Source: Bacteroidota bacterium
Lineage (GTDB): Bacteria; Bacteroidota; Bacteroidia; Chitinophagales; Chitinophagaceae
Assembly: GCA_028876495.1 (NCBI GenBank)
Contig: JAGWRO010000018.1
Span: forward strand, 96,969 to 160,968
Direction: 5' to 3'
Length of the DNA stretch: 64,000 bases
The position numbers were made by a program, and so were the translations under genes. The notes under the pieces were generated by a model. It did no database searches. It saw only the letters and a program-made list of their open reading frames with translations, and was not told where the DNA came from. This document shows positions 10,185 to 20,260 of this stretch, piece by piece (position 1 is the stretch's first letter; the number at the start of each line of letters is the position of its first letter).

Positions 10185-11261
10185 TTATCTCAAAAGTTGA
10201 CTCTTATCAATCAAACCGATCATTTCTGAATGAATGACGGCCTTTGAACTGTGTTTAAAATAGCAACAATGAACACCGTGGCTTTCAATTTCTTTTATCC
10301 TGTTTTCTGTTTCTACATTTTTTGTTTTACCAACCTGCCGGATATAAACAGCAAATATTTTTTTGGGGAAATGATTTACCACTGAAAAATATATATCTAC
10401 ATCTATTTGAGAATCGTCGCCCAATAAGACAAATTGCAAATGGGGAAAAGCCTCTATCACACGAACGATGCGGGTGAATTTGGTCATTAAATTATTTGAA
10501 CCCGATTTCCATAACTGCATAATTCTTTTTAGAGCACTTAACAGGTAAATACCTTTCGGTAATTCATTTACCCTGGAAAATTCAGTGATCAAATTATAAA
10601 GATTCCATTCGCTTCCTGAAACATAAAAAAAAGGATTGCAGTTACCCTCAAACTGGTCGTGCCGCGCAAGAAGTTGATAGTGATTTACCACGCCTTTAAA
10701 AGGTTGGCGATTGTGCGCATTTTTGGTAAACAACACATACAATTTTCTTCTCAGCCTCGCAGAATGAGATATTAAAAACGTGTCATCAATATCAGAGATA
10801 AAACCATGCTGCGAAGGAAAAGGAACATAAATTTCACCAACACATTGCACAACACTCAACCGGTAATCCTCTTCTTCAAGTCTTGCCAAAACCTTTTGCC
10901 ATCCTTTGTTTGGAGGCACTTCGGGACAAAATTCGAAACGAAAAAATCCGTCATCGCCTGCTTGGGTATGATGAATAATCCCCTGCCATTCTATCGAAAT
11001 CTTTGCATCAGCAAAAGGAATTACCATAAATAACCTTAGCATTGAAAATAAATTAACGAACCAATTTGTGCGAAACGTTTTTCGTGGAAAAGGGCTTAGT
11101 TTCAGCACATGGCCATACACAATTATTTTTTCATCATTCCCAAAACCATGATACACCTTTATCACAGGATGATAATTAAGCCTAAATAAAAAAAATATTT
11201 TTCTTTTTATCTTTTTGGCGAGTGAAATTTTCTTTTCTTTATGTTCTGAATGTATTTTCAT
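10185..11261 (-). CDS. App1-like (DUF2183) phosphatidate phosphatase domain protein
   Basis: HGFISDIDDTFLISHS (DxDxT), FYVSGSEWNLY, LLGDDSQID motifs. Confidence 0.8.
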   Translation of the reverse strand: MKIHSEHKEKKISLAKKIKRKIFFLFRLNYHPVIKVYHGFGNDEKIIVYGHVLKLSPFPRKTFRTNWFVNLFSMLRLFMVIPFADAKISIEWQGIIHHTQAGDDGFFRFEFCPEVPPNKGWQKVLARLEEEDYRLSVVQCVGEIYVPFPSQHGFISDIDDTFLISHSARLRRKLYVLFTKNAHNRQPFKGVVNHYQLLARHDQFEGNCNPFFYVSGSEWNLYNLITEFSRVNELPKGIYLLSALKRIMQLWKSGSNNLMTKFTRIVRVIEAFPHLQFVLLGDDSQIDVDIYFSVVNHFPKKIFAVYIRQVGKTKNVETENRIKEIESHGVHCCYFKHSSKAVIHSEMIGLIDKSQLLR

Positions 11262-11280
11262 TAATTACTTTCAAAATAAA

Positions 11281-12189
11281 ATGGAGCCATCTTTCACTTT
11301 AAATATATTATTTATTATCAATCCCGCATCAGGTGGCAAGAAAAAAATTAAATGGGAACCAATAATTCGTAATTATTTCAAACAACTTTCTTACCAGATT
11401 GATTTTTTTATCTTAAGAGGAAACGGAGATGCTTCTTCAGTAGGGCATTGGATAAAAAAATTAGCGCCTCAAAAAGTAGTAGCCGTAGGAGGCGACGGAA
11501 CCATTTCCATGGTGGCGGAACAATTGATGGGCACTTCAATTCCTATGGGCATTCTTCGTGGCGGTTCGGCCAATGGTATGGCCACAGAATTGGATATTCC
11601 CCAGAATCCAACGAAGGCATTAGAGACCATATTAAAAGGCGACATTATAAAATGTGATGTGGTAAAAATAAATGATAAAGAGATATGCATACATTTAAGT
11701 GATCTGGGAATGAATGCGAGGATGGTAAAATATTATCATAAAAACGCTATTCATGGTATGTGGGGCTATAGCCGAATGATTCTTAAGATATTGATCCAGG
11801 GAAAACCGGTAATCTCTCATATTTCGGCTGATAATTTGGAAACTGATATACCGGCTTACATGATCGTAATTGCCAATGCCTCAAAATACGGAACAGGAGC
11901 GGTTATTAACCCAAAAGGTTCTATTGATGACGGCAAGTTTGAGTTGGTAGTGGTAAGGCAAATTTCTTTTATTGAATTTGTAAAAATGTTTTTAAAAAGA
12001 ACCCGTTTCGATCCTAAAAAAGTGGAGATATTTCAAACTACTAAAGCCTTAATCACCACTAAAAGAGCTAATCATTTCCAGGTAGATGGCGAATACATTG
12101 GTAAAGTAAACCGGGTATCTGCTGTTGTAATGCCTTCTGCTATTCATGTAATTATTCCAAATGAAAGTGCGGATCTTTCAAAACAGTAA
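11281..12189 (+). CDS. Diacylglycerol kinase family / YegS-like lipid kinase
   Basis: IINPASGGKKK, VAVGGDGTISMVAEQL, GILRGGSANGMATEL; ATG at 11281 preferred over the upstream ORF start that overlaps the divergent gene. Confidence 0.88.
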   Translation: MEPSFTLNILFIINPASGGKKKIKWEPIIRNYFKQLSYQIDFFILRGNGDASSVGHWIKKLAPQKVVAVGGDGTISMVAEQLMGTSIPMGILRGGSANGMATELDIPQNPTKALETILKGDIIKCDVVKINDKEICIHLSDLGMNARMVKYYHKNAIHGMWGYSRMILKILIQGKPVISHISADNLETDIPAYMIVIANASKYGTGAVINPKGSIDDGKFELVVVRQISFIEFVKMFLKRTRFDPKKVEIFQTTKALITTKRANHFQVDGEYIGKVNRVSAVVMPSAIHVIIPNESADLSKQ

Positions 12190-12323
12190 TTGTAATTTTT
12201 TGCTCGTTTACTGCATTAATCTGCTACTTTTTTCTTTTCTCAATAAAGTAAACCATACTTAATAGAATTGATTTATGAAATGCCATGCTACAGGTTTTTA
12301 ATTGCAATTGATGAAACAGGGCA

Positions 12324-12935
12324 TTAATGAATTCTATCTCCCCTCACTTCCATGCTTTGCATCAATTGAGTTTCATATTCAATCCATTCTTTCCACCTTT
12401 TTCTAACTTTTTCTTTGGGTAAATAATTGTCAGCAAGATTGATAAATAAAGTATAATGGCCCGCTTCACTTTCCATAAATTTCCGGTAAAACCTTTTCAT
12501 ATAATCATCTTCCAGGCCTTCGCTTAATCGCTTGAAACGCTCGCAACTCCTGGCTTCTATCAACGCCATTGTAAGTAGATGATCTAAAAATCTTTCTTCA
12601 GGACTACCTCCTTTTTTCTGGAAATCCAGCAACTTATTTACATATATATCTTTTCGTTGTTTGCCCAGAGACAAATTGCGTCTATGTAATTCCGCTAGTA
12701 CCTGCCGGAAATGCCCCCATTCTTCTGTTACGATGGGCGAAAGTTCGTTTACCAGCTTTTCTTTATCGCTGTACTTGGTAATAAGAGAGATACAGGTGGT
12801 GGCTGCTTTTTGTTCGCACCATGCGTGATCCGTCAAAATTTCTTCCAGCGAAATTGAAGCAAGATCGATCCATCTTGGATCAGTAACTAATTTGAGTCCT
12901 AATATGTTTTTTGTGTCTTGCGATAAAGATTCCAT
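12324..12935 (-). CDS. miaE: tRNA-(ms2io6A)-hydroxylase
   Basis: LGLKLVTDPRWIDLA, DHAWCEQKAA, EARSCERFKRLSE, ESEAGHYTLF: diiron MiaE motifs. Confidence 0.9.
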   Translation of the reverse strand: MESLSQDTKNILGLKLVTDPRWIDLASISLEEILTDHAWCEQKAATTCISLITKYSDKEKLVNELSPIVTEEWGHFRQVLAELHRRNLSLGKQRKDIYVNKLLDFQKKGGSPEERFLDHLLTMALIEARSCERFKRLSEGLEDDYMKRFYRKFMESEAGHYTLFINLADNYLPKEKVRKRWKEWIEYETQLMQSMEVRGDRIH

Positions 12936-13004
12936 CTTTCAAAATTAGTTGATTAAATCACATTAGCACATTAGTACATCAACAGATTACCTAATTTTAC
13001 TCCA

Positions 13005-14111
13005 ATGAATGAAAATTTTCTTGATAAAAAAATAATTGACAGAGACCAAAATAACTCTTTGCGACAACTTTCTTTGACGAAGGATACAATAGATTTTTGC
13101 AGCAATGATTACCTGGGAATTGTAAAAAATAAATTAATTGAAAAATCCATGCCTGCGGGGTTTTCTCACGGTAGTACAGGCTCACGGCTACTTTCAGGTA
13201 ATTATGAATTGATAGAAGAAACAGAAAAATTGATTGCCGGTTTTCATAAAGCTGAAGCAGGGCTCATCTATAATTCGGGCTACGACGCCAACACAGGTTT
13301 GTTAAGTTGTGTTCCTCAAAAAAATGATTTGATCATTTACGATCATTTGAGCCATGCTTCCTTGCGCGACGGTATCAGGCTTTCGTTTGCCACTGCATTT
13401 TCATTTTTGCACAATGATTTGGAAGACCTTGAAAAGAAGCTAAAAACCGCAAATACTGATCGTCAGAAATTTGTGGTTACTGAAAGTGTTTTTTCAATGG
13501 ACGGGGATTTAGCACCATTAAACGAGATAAGCGTTTTATGTGAAAAATATAATGCTGCATTAATTGTAGATGAAGCACATGCAACCGGCGTTGTAGGTTC
13601 CAAAGGTGAAGGTTTTGTGCATCAATTGGGTTTGCAGGAAAAATGCTTTGCCCGCATTCATACTTTTGGAAAAGCATGTGGCGTTCACGGAGCGATTATT
13701 CTAGGATCTGAAAAATTAAAAAAATACCTCATCAATTTTTCAAGGCAATTTATTTACAGCACTTCATTGCCACCGGCTTCTGCCGAAGCAATTAAAATTT
13801 CTTATGAAATATTTCCTTCGATGGAAAAAGAGAGAAATCATATTCACAATCTGGTCGATATTTTCAGGGAAGCAACACTTCCATTCAAAATACTAAAAAG
13901 CGAAACGCCTATCCAGGTGGTAATTATTCCCGGAAATGAAGAAGTGAAAAAGATTGCTCAAATTTGCCATAGGAAAAAATTTGACATTCGGCCAATTCTT
14001 TATCCCACTGTTCCAAAAGGACAGGAAAGGTTAAGAATTGTTTTGCATGCCTTTAATACATTTGAACAAGTTCATGGATTGATCAACCTCTTGCATTCAG
14101 AAGTAGCGTAG
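13005..14111 (+). CDS. bioF: 8-amino-7-oxononanoate synthase / AOS-family PLP enzyme
   Basis: FCSNDYLG, GSTGSRLLSGN, IVDEAHATGVVG, HTFGKACGVHGA. Confidence 0.85.
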   Translation: MNENFLDKKIIDRDQNNSLRQLSLTKDTIDFCSNDYLGIVKNKLIEKSMPAGFSHGSTGSRLLSGNYELIEETEKLIAGFHKAEAGLIYNSGYDANTGLLSCVPQKNDLIIYDHLSHASLRDGIRLSFATAFSFLHNDLEDLEKKLKTANTDRQKFVVTESVFSMDGDLAPLNEISVLCEKYNAALIVDEAHATGVVGSKGEGFVHQLGLQEKCFARIHTFGKACGVHGAIILGSEKLKKYLINFSRQFIYSTSLPPASAEAIKISYEIFPSMEKERNHIHNLVDIFREATLPFKILKSETPIQVVIIPGNEEVKKIAQICHRKKFDIRPILYPTVPKGQERLRIVLHAFNTFEQVHGLINLLHSEVA

Positions 14112-14240
14112 AAATAAAATCGTAATTATTTGTGGGTTTACTGTATTTCTTTCTGTAATAATATGCTGAAATTTAAAAATTAGCAAGGAATTTGCATTAA
14201 AGAGTAAAAGGTTTCTCTAAAACAGAAATTACATCACACT

Positions 14241-14741
14241 ATGAAAACAATTATTCTTTCTCTTTCTGCTTTGCTGCTTAGTATGGCAGTTTCGGCACAG
14301 TTAAAAGTAGAAGTAAAATGCCCCGTAATTAATGTCGACGTTCTTAATGGGAATGTGAATCATATTATTATTCCTACTTCAAACGTGGCCCAGATCAAAA
14401 GTAACCTTCCCTGCTATTCAGGTTTTGAAGAAGACATAAAGGCAAAATGCGGTTCTACTGTTTTTTATAAAGACCAGGATATTTATTTTTTCGTTTCCAG
14501 AAATTATATTGAGATAGGCCCTCACTTTAAAGGAAATCTGAGTGTTCCATTGATGGGCGCTTCAAGAAATAGTTTGTTCAGAGTGCTGGGAGACCCCGAA
14601 ATAAAACAACCGGCATGGGATGCTTTTAAAACATCTTATGGCATTTTAATCTTGTATTATAACAAAGAAAATAAGGTAGATAAAATTCAGCTTAGCACTC
14701 AATCTGCTTCAACGATTAAATTGTGTGATGAGTCAAACTAA
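14241..14741 (+). CDS. Hypothetical secreted protein
   Basis: 166 aa ORF with signal peptide (MKTIILSLSALLLSMAVSAQ). Confidence 0.65.
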   Translation: MKTIILSLSALLLSMAVSAQLKVEVKCPVINVDVLNGNVNHIIIPTSNVAQIKSNLPCYSGFEEDIKAKCGSTVFYKDQDIYFFVSRNYIEIGPHFKGNLSVPLMGASRNSLFRVLGDPEIKQPAWDAFKTSYGILILYYNKENKVDKIQLSTQSASTIKLCDESN

Positions 14742-14938
14742 AAAAGTTCGGGGTTTTGAATGATATTTACGTTTCAACTTTCTATGAACGTAAAAAGTTA
14801 CTAATTTCTTAATGTCTAATTGATAAGCAACAGGGCTTTTGCTTTTCACTTCATGACTATAATCATATTTAATGATGACTGTATTCATAGTTATGGTGGA
14901 GAAAAATTTGAATATTTGTTATATGAAGTTATAACAAT

Positions 14939-15733
14939 ATGCTCACAACAGCCAGTCACAAAAAAGTTCTGCATCAATTAAATAGATCCTTCTTAAATGA
15001 GGTTGGCGGACTTTCGCGCTTTGCCGGCAGGTTCTTTAACCAGGCCTTTAGACCCCGTTATGAAATTGCTGAATTTATAAGGCAATGTTTTGTTATCGGT
15101 TATAAATCACTTCCGCTTATAGGCCTTACCTCATTTATTTTGGGATTAGTTTTAACCATGCAGTTAAGGCCCTCGATGGTAAGTTATGGTGTAGAATCTC
15201 AACTACCTGCCATTGTGGGTATTGCTGTAATTCGTGAAATAGGGCCTGTAATTACTGCATTAATATTTGCAGGTAAAATAGGCAGCAGTATTGGAGCCGA
15301 ACTAGGTTCAATGCGGGTTACTGAACAAATAGACGCAATGGAAGTGAGTGGCACTAATCCTTTTAAATACCTTGTGGTGACAAGGGTACTCGCAGCTACT
15401 TTGATGTTACCTATACTGGTGTTGCTTGGAGATGCCATTTCATTATTTGGTTCGTGGATTGGTATTAATATAAGAGGTGCTACCAGTTTTCATTTATACT
15501 GGACACAGGTATTCGATAATCTTGCTTTCACGGATGTATTACCTGCCTTTTTTAAAAGTTTCTTTTTTGGATTTGCCGTTGGCATTATAGGGTGTTTTAA
15601 AGGGTATAATAGTAGCAAAGGCACAGAGGGGGTTGGGATTTCAGCCAACTCCGCTGTAGTAGTTTCTTCAATTGTGATTTTTATATTGGATTTGCTGGCA
15701 GTTCAGGTTACAGATGCGCTTGGCCTTAATTAA
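14939..15733 (+). CDS. mlaE: MlaE family ABC transporter permease
   Basis: GAELGSMRVTEQIDAMEVSGTNPFKYLVVTRVLA signature; first gene of a three-gene cluster. Confidence 0.92.
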   Translation: MLTTASHKKVLHQLNRSFLNEVGGLSRFAGRFFNQAFRPRYEIAEFIRQCFVIGYKSLPLIGLTSFILGLVLTMQLRPSMVSYGVESQLPAIVGIAVIREIGPVITALIFAGKIGSSIGAELGSMRVTEQIDAMEVSGTNPFKYLVVTRVLAATLMLPILVLLGDAISLFGSWIGINIRGATSFHLYWTQVFDNLAFTDVLPAFFKSFFFGFAVGIIGCFKGYNSSKGTEGVGISANSAVVVSSIVIFILDLLAVQVTDALGLN

Positions 15734-15738
15734 AGAAA

Positions 15739-16515
15739 ATGGATCAACTTATTAAACCGGAAATAAATGAAGATAACCAAGAACTTAACGAGCCTGTTTT
15801 GAAAATTCAAAACCTGTTTAAATCTTTTGGCGACAATCATGTGCTGATTGATTTTAATCTTGAATTGAAAAAAGGGGAAAGTGTGGTAGTGCTGGGAAAG
15901 TCAGGTTCGGGAAAATCGGTTATGATTAAGTGTGTAGTGGGATTATTACAGCCTGATAAAGGATCCGTGATCATGTTTGGAAAAAACATCCCGGAATTGG
16001 ATGACGAAGAATTAGACAGGATAAGGGCTAAGGTTGGCTTCCTGTTCCAGGGAAATGCCCTCTATGATTCGATGACAGTAAGAGAAAACCTTGAGTTTCC
16101 GATGCGAAGAACGTGGATACAATTTTCCCAGGAGGAGGTAAAGAGACGGGTGGTTGAAACACTTGAAGATGTAGGCCTTGCCCATACCATTGATATGATG
16201 CCCGCAGAATTATCAGGTGGAATGAGAAAAAGAATAGCCCTGGCCCGCACTTTAATTTTAAGGCCTGAGATTATTTTGTATGATGAGCCGACGACGGGGC
16301 TTGACCCAATAACAGGTAAAGAAATAATTGAGCTGATGAATGAGATCCAGGAAAAATATAATACTTCATCACTTATCATTTCGCATGATATGAAATGTGT
16401 GCAGACAGCAAGTGACAGGGTGGTGGTTTTAATTGAAGGAAGATGCTATGCGATGGGTACTTATAAAGAACTAACACAAAATACAGATCCGAAGGTGAAT
16501 GAATTTTTTGAATAA
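15739..16515 (+). CDS. mlaF: ABC transporter ATP-binding protein (MlaF-type)
   Basis: Walker A GKSGSGKSV, ABC signature LSGGMRKR, Walker B IILYDEPTTGLDP. Confidence 0.93.
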   Translation: MDQLIKPEINEDNQELNEPVLKIQNLFKSFGDNHVLIDFNLELKKGESVVVLGKSGSGKSVMIKCVVGLLQPDKGSVIMFGKNIPELDDEELDRIRAKVGFLFQGNALYDSMTVRENLEFPMRRTWIQFSQEEVKRRVVETLEDVGLAHTIDMMPAELSGGMRKRIALARTLILRPEIILYDEPTTGLDPITGKEIIELMNEIQEKYNTSSLIISHDMKCVQTASDRVVVLIEGRCYAMGTYKELTQNTDPKVNEFFE

Positions 16516-16521
16516 TTTTTT

Positions 16522-17505
16522 ATGGCAAAAAAAGTAGTCAGTAATGTAAAATTAGGCGTATTTGTATTGGCAGGCCTTCTGTTCCTGGTGATATTATTAT
16601 ACATGATAGGGAAAAACAGGAATTTGTTTGGATCGAATTATGTGCTAAAAGCAAGATTTGAAAATATACAGGGGCTTGTGACGGGCAATAATGTGAGGTT
16701 TTCCGGAATACAGGCAGGAACGGTAAAAAGGATAGACATTATTAATGACACGCTCATTGAAGTAACTATGGTGATCGATAAAAAAATGAGTAAGATCATA
16801 CATAAAAATGCGGTTGCTTCTATCAGTACAGAAGGACTTGTAGGTAATAAAGTCGTTAATATTTCACCGTCAAAAATCCCTGATGCATTAGCTAAAGATG
16901 ATGACATTCTCCCTGTAAAAAAAGCAGTGAACACTGATGAAATCATGGAAACTCTTTATAATACCAATAGTGATGTTGCTATAATTGCAGCGGGCTTAAG
17001 GACAACGGTTGAACGTATCAACAAAAGCAGTGCCTTATGGAATTTATTAAATGATGAATCTATCCCGGAAAATATCAGGATTTCCTTTGCAAGCATACGG
17101 TCAACAACAGGCAAAGCGGTAAAGATTGCCGATGACCTGGATAAAATAATACTGGGAGTGAAAAATGGAGAAGGTTCATTGGGGGCTATTTTAAAGGATA
17201 CTTCTTTGGTAAAAAATTTAAATGATGCGATACTGACCATTAATAAAGTTGGGAATGAAGCCGATTCAGTCACTGTTGAAATAAATAAATTGGTAAAAGG
17301 GGTTCATGAGGATGTCTCACAAGGCAAGGGGACAGTGAATGCTTTACTTAAAGATTCGATGATGGTAAAAAAAATAGAAGCCAGTCTTGATAACATTCAA
17401 AAAGGCACCGATGGTTTTAATAGTAATATGGAGGCCCTTAAACATAATTTCTTATTCAGGGGCTATTTCAGAAAATTAGAGAAACAAAAAAAGAAAGCAC
17501 AATAA
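16522..17505 (+). CDS. mlaD: MlaD family (MCE domain) protein
   Basis: N-terminal TM then FENIQGLVTGNNVRFSGIQAGTVKRIDI MCE motif. Confidence 0.9.
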   Translation: MAKKVVSNVKLGVFVLAGLLFLVILLYMIGKNRNLFGSNYVLKARFENIQGLVTGNNVRFSGIQAGTVKRIDIINDTLIEVTMVIDKKMSKIIHKNAVASISTEGLVGNKVVNISPSKIPDALAKDDDILPVKKAVNTDEIMETLYNTNSDVAIIAAGLRTTVERINKSSALWNLLNDESIPENIRISFASIRSTTGKAVKIADDLDKIILGVKNGEGSLGAILKDTSLVKNLNDAILTINKVGNEADSVTVEINKLVKGVHEDVSQGKGTVNALLKDSMMVKKIEASLDNIQKGTDGFNSNMEALKHNFLFRGYFRKLEKQKKKAQ

Positions 17506-17623
17506 TTCCAATTCCACCTGTTTTGCAGCACTGACAGTTGTCATCTTAAACACTGTCGATTGTCATTCATAGAGCATATGCACTTTGCTAACTTGCTTCT
17601 ATTAAAAACTCAAAAATTATTTT

Positions 17624-17881
17624 ATGAATAATACAACAAAAATGCTGACGGCATTTGCAACCGGTGCAGCTTTAGGCTGTGTAAGCGGAATTTTAATAGC
17701 TCCGGCTAGTGGTTTAAGAACAAGAAGAAAAATCAGGAGGAAAGGAGAAAAGATTGTATCAGATGTACACGAAATCGTTTCTGATGTACAGGATAAAATC
17801 AACGAAAGCAAAGATAAGCTTGTGGACTTGAAAGAGGATTTTGTAAAAACAGTGAAAGCCAAAGTTGAAAATTTTGGTTAA
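17624..17881 (+). CDS. YtxH domain-containing protein
   Basis: Small protein with FATGAALGCVSGILIAPASGLRTRRKI. Confidence 0.85.
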   Translation: MNNTTKMLTAFATGAALGCVSGILIAPASGLRTRRKIRRKGEKIVSDVHEIVSDVQDKINESKDKLVDLKEDFVKTVKAKVENFG

Positions 17882-17967
17882 GAAATAATGTAATTACTAT
17901 ATTCTTCATTATTGGAGTTTCTTATTGTTTGTAAAATTTCCTGTAATATTTTTACGGAGATGGAATT

Positions 17968-20124
17968 TTAACCTATCACTTTATCCAAATTAAAAGGAAG
18001 AGAGCGGATTCGCTTTTGTGTCACATCAAAAATGGCATTGGCTATAGCCGGTGCAACGGTTGGCAGTCCTGCTTCGCCGGCACCTTCCGGATGCTCTTTG
18101 CTCTCGATAACATACACTTCAATTTTTGGAGTCTCCTGAATCCTGAGCATTTGGTATTTATTAAAATTTTGCTCAACTACGCTTCCTTTTTCAATCGTTA
18201 GCCCACTCTTGTAAGTCGCGGTCAGCCCCATAACAATACATCCTTCTGTTTGTGCTTTTATGATATCAGGATTTACGGGTATTCCGCAATCTATTGCTGC
18301 TATAATCCTTGTGGGAACGATCTTTCCATTTTTCTTTATCACTTCAGCCACCATTGCTACAAAAGCACCTGATCTTTCTACAATTGCCACACCTCTTCCG
18401 ATATTCTTCCCCTTGTTGTACCAGTCTGATTTTTCAGCGACCTTCTTTAAAACTTCTGTATATCTTTTATGGTTTTTGAGAAGAGAAAGCCTAAAGTCAA
18501 GTGGATCTTTCTTCGCAGCATGAGCCAATTCGTCTATAAAAGATTCGTGGGCAAAACAATTGGTAGAGTGATAGACTGAACGCCAATAGGAAACCGGTAA
18601 ATACAATTTACGCAACACACCGTTCACCCGCATATCAGGAATGGCATATTCAGTATTGATGCCACCTGCAATTCCTCCTGTAGGTTTTGGATTGTTTCCA
18701 TTTTGGTTTCTGATATCCTGGCAAATCACTTTGTGTTCCAATGAAAGTGCGTTACCGTTTTCATCAACTGATCCCCTGCAAACATTTAATGAACAAGCCC
18801 GGAAAGGCCCTTGCGAAATATCATCTTCCCTGGTCCAAATCACTTTCACCGGCGCATTTACCTGGCTGGATAGATCAGCGGCTTCTTCCACCACATCTGT
18901 AAGAGATCTTCTTCCAAAAGCGCCTCCCATAAAAGTATAATGAATATTCACCTTATCTCCGGGAACGTTATATTTTTCTGAAAGAAAATCTCTCATTCCA
19001 TTGGGGTTTTGAGTAGATCCCCAAAAATCAATCTGGTCTTTTTTTACACTTACGATGGCATTCATGGGTTCCATTGGAGCGTGTGCCTGGTAAGGCGTTT
19101 CATAAGAAGCTGCTATTTTAACGGGAGCATTATTGAAAGCTTTTTCAAAATTGCCTCTTTCTTCAAAAACCGTAGGTGTTTGTTGAGATGCATTTTTAAA
19201 ATCTTCTTTTATTTTTTTGGTTGTCCAGTTTGCAAGATCACCATCATCCCATTTTACCTCAAGCAATTTTCTTCCCTGCAAAGCCGCCCAATAATTATCA
19301 GCTATAACGGCAATGCCTGGACGCTTTTGCCCGAAAACTTCGCGCGATGTTTCGAGAACATATTTTACACCTTTTACGGCTTTTGCTTTATCAGCATTAA
19401 AACTTACCATCTTACCAAGCAAAACCGGTGAACGCTCAATGGAGGCATACAACATTCCCGGAACTTCCACATCGAGCCCAAATTGTGCCTTTCCATTTAC
19501 TTTTTCAGGAATATCCTGGCGGGGAAATGATTTTCCTATTATAGTAAAGTCTTTCGAATCTTTTAATGCCGGATTTGAAGGTACAGGCCTTTTAGCAGCA
19601 TCTGCCACTAACTCGCCGTAAGTAAATCGGGCACCGGTATTGCGGTTGATCACATTTGCATTTTCAGCATGACATTTTTCAGCAGGTACGTTCCATTTGC
19701 TTGCAGCAGCGGCAATCAACATTTCTTTTGCGGAAGCGCCTATTTTTCTCATAAGGTCATAATTGCCATTAATACTCCTGCTTCCTACCACCATTTGATC
19801 GCCATAAATTCTTCGATCGGCAGGTGAAGGCATGATAGTGATATGATTCATATCTACTTCCAATTCTTCAGCAATGATCATCGGGATTGCTTCAAAAGTG
19901 CCCTGGCCCATTTCAGGCCGGTGATTGTATAAAGTAATTTTCCCTCTGCTATCTATAAAAATAAACGGGTTTAGGGCTGTTCCCGGCTCATCATTGATAA
20001 GATTAAGATTTACAATCTTTGGCTCTTCACCAAAAATTGAAATATAGCCAAGAGCCAGGAAAGCTCCTGAAATTGCTGAAACTTTTAAAAATTTTCTTCT
20101 TGGAATTTTTGATTCGAATTTCAT
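17968..20124 (-). CDS. Molybdopterin-binding aldehyde/xanthine dehydrogenase-type large subunit (isoquinoline 1-oxidoreductase beta-like)
   Basis: Tat-like SKIPRRKFLKVSAISG; MGQGTFEAIPMIIAEEL; TFMGGAFGRR; EGAGEAGLPTVAPAIANAI. Confidence 0.9.
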   Translation of the reverse strand: MKFESKIPRRKFLKVSAISGAFLALGYISIFGEEPKIVNLNLINDEPGTALNPFIFIDSRGKITLYNHRPEMGQGTFEAIPMIIAEELEVDMNHITIMPSPADRRIYGDQMVVGSRSINGNYDLMRKIGASAKEMLIAAAASKWNVPAEKCHAENANVINRNTGARFTYGELVADAAKRPVPSNPALKDSKDFTIIGKSFPRQDIPEKVNGKAQFGLDVEVPGMLYASIERSPVLLGKMVSFNADKAKAVKGVKYVLETSREVFGQKRPGIAVIADNYWAALQGRKLLEVKWDDGDLANWTTKKIKEDFKNASQQTPTVFEERGNFEKAFNNAPVKIAASYETPYQAHAPMEPMNAIVSVKKDQIDFWGSTQNPNGMRDFLSEKYNVPGDKVNIHYTFMGGAFGRRSLTDVVEEAADLSSQVNAPVKVIWTREDDISQGPFRACSLNVCRGSVDENGNALSLEHKVICQDIRNQNGNNPKPTGGIAGGINTEYAIPDMRVNGVLRKLYLPVSYWRSVYHSTNCFAHESFIDELAHAAKKDPLDFRLSLLKNHKRYTEVLKKVAEKSDWYNKGKNIGRGVAIVERSGAFVAMVAEVIKKNGKIVPTRIIAAIDCGIPVNPDIIKAQTEGCIVMGLTATYKSGLTIEKGSVVEQNFNKYQMLRIQETPKIEVYVIESKEHPEGAGEAGLPTVAPAIANAIFDVTQKRIRSLPFNLDKVIG

Positions 20125-20260
20125 AGCAACCAATTTGAAATGAATAGATAGAAATGCAGGCCCTATAAAATTAAATCAATTGCAGCAGAATGACCATACT
20201 TGCCCGGAAAAGATTCGGATATAGGCAGTCAGGAAAATAAAAATTACTTTAATTTGTTTA

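Noticed and set aside
19009-19431. 140-aa plus-strand ORF opposite the molybdopterin subunit gene
   Set aside because: Antisense of a strongly supported CDS; no recognisable protein features.
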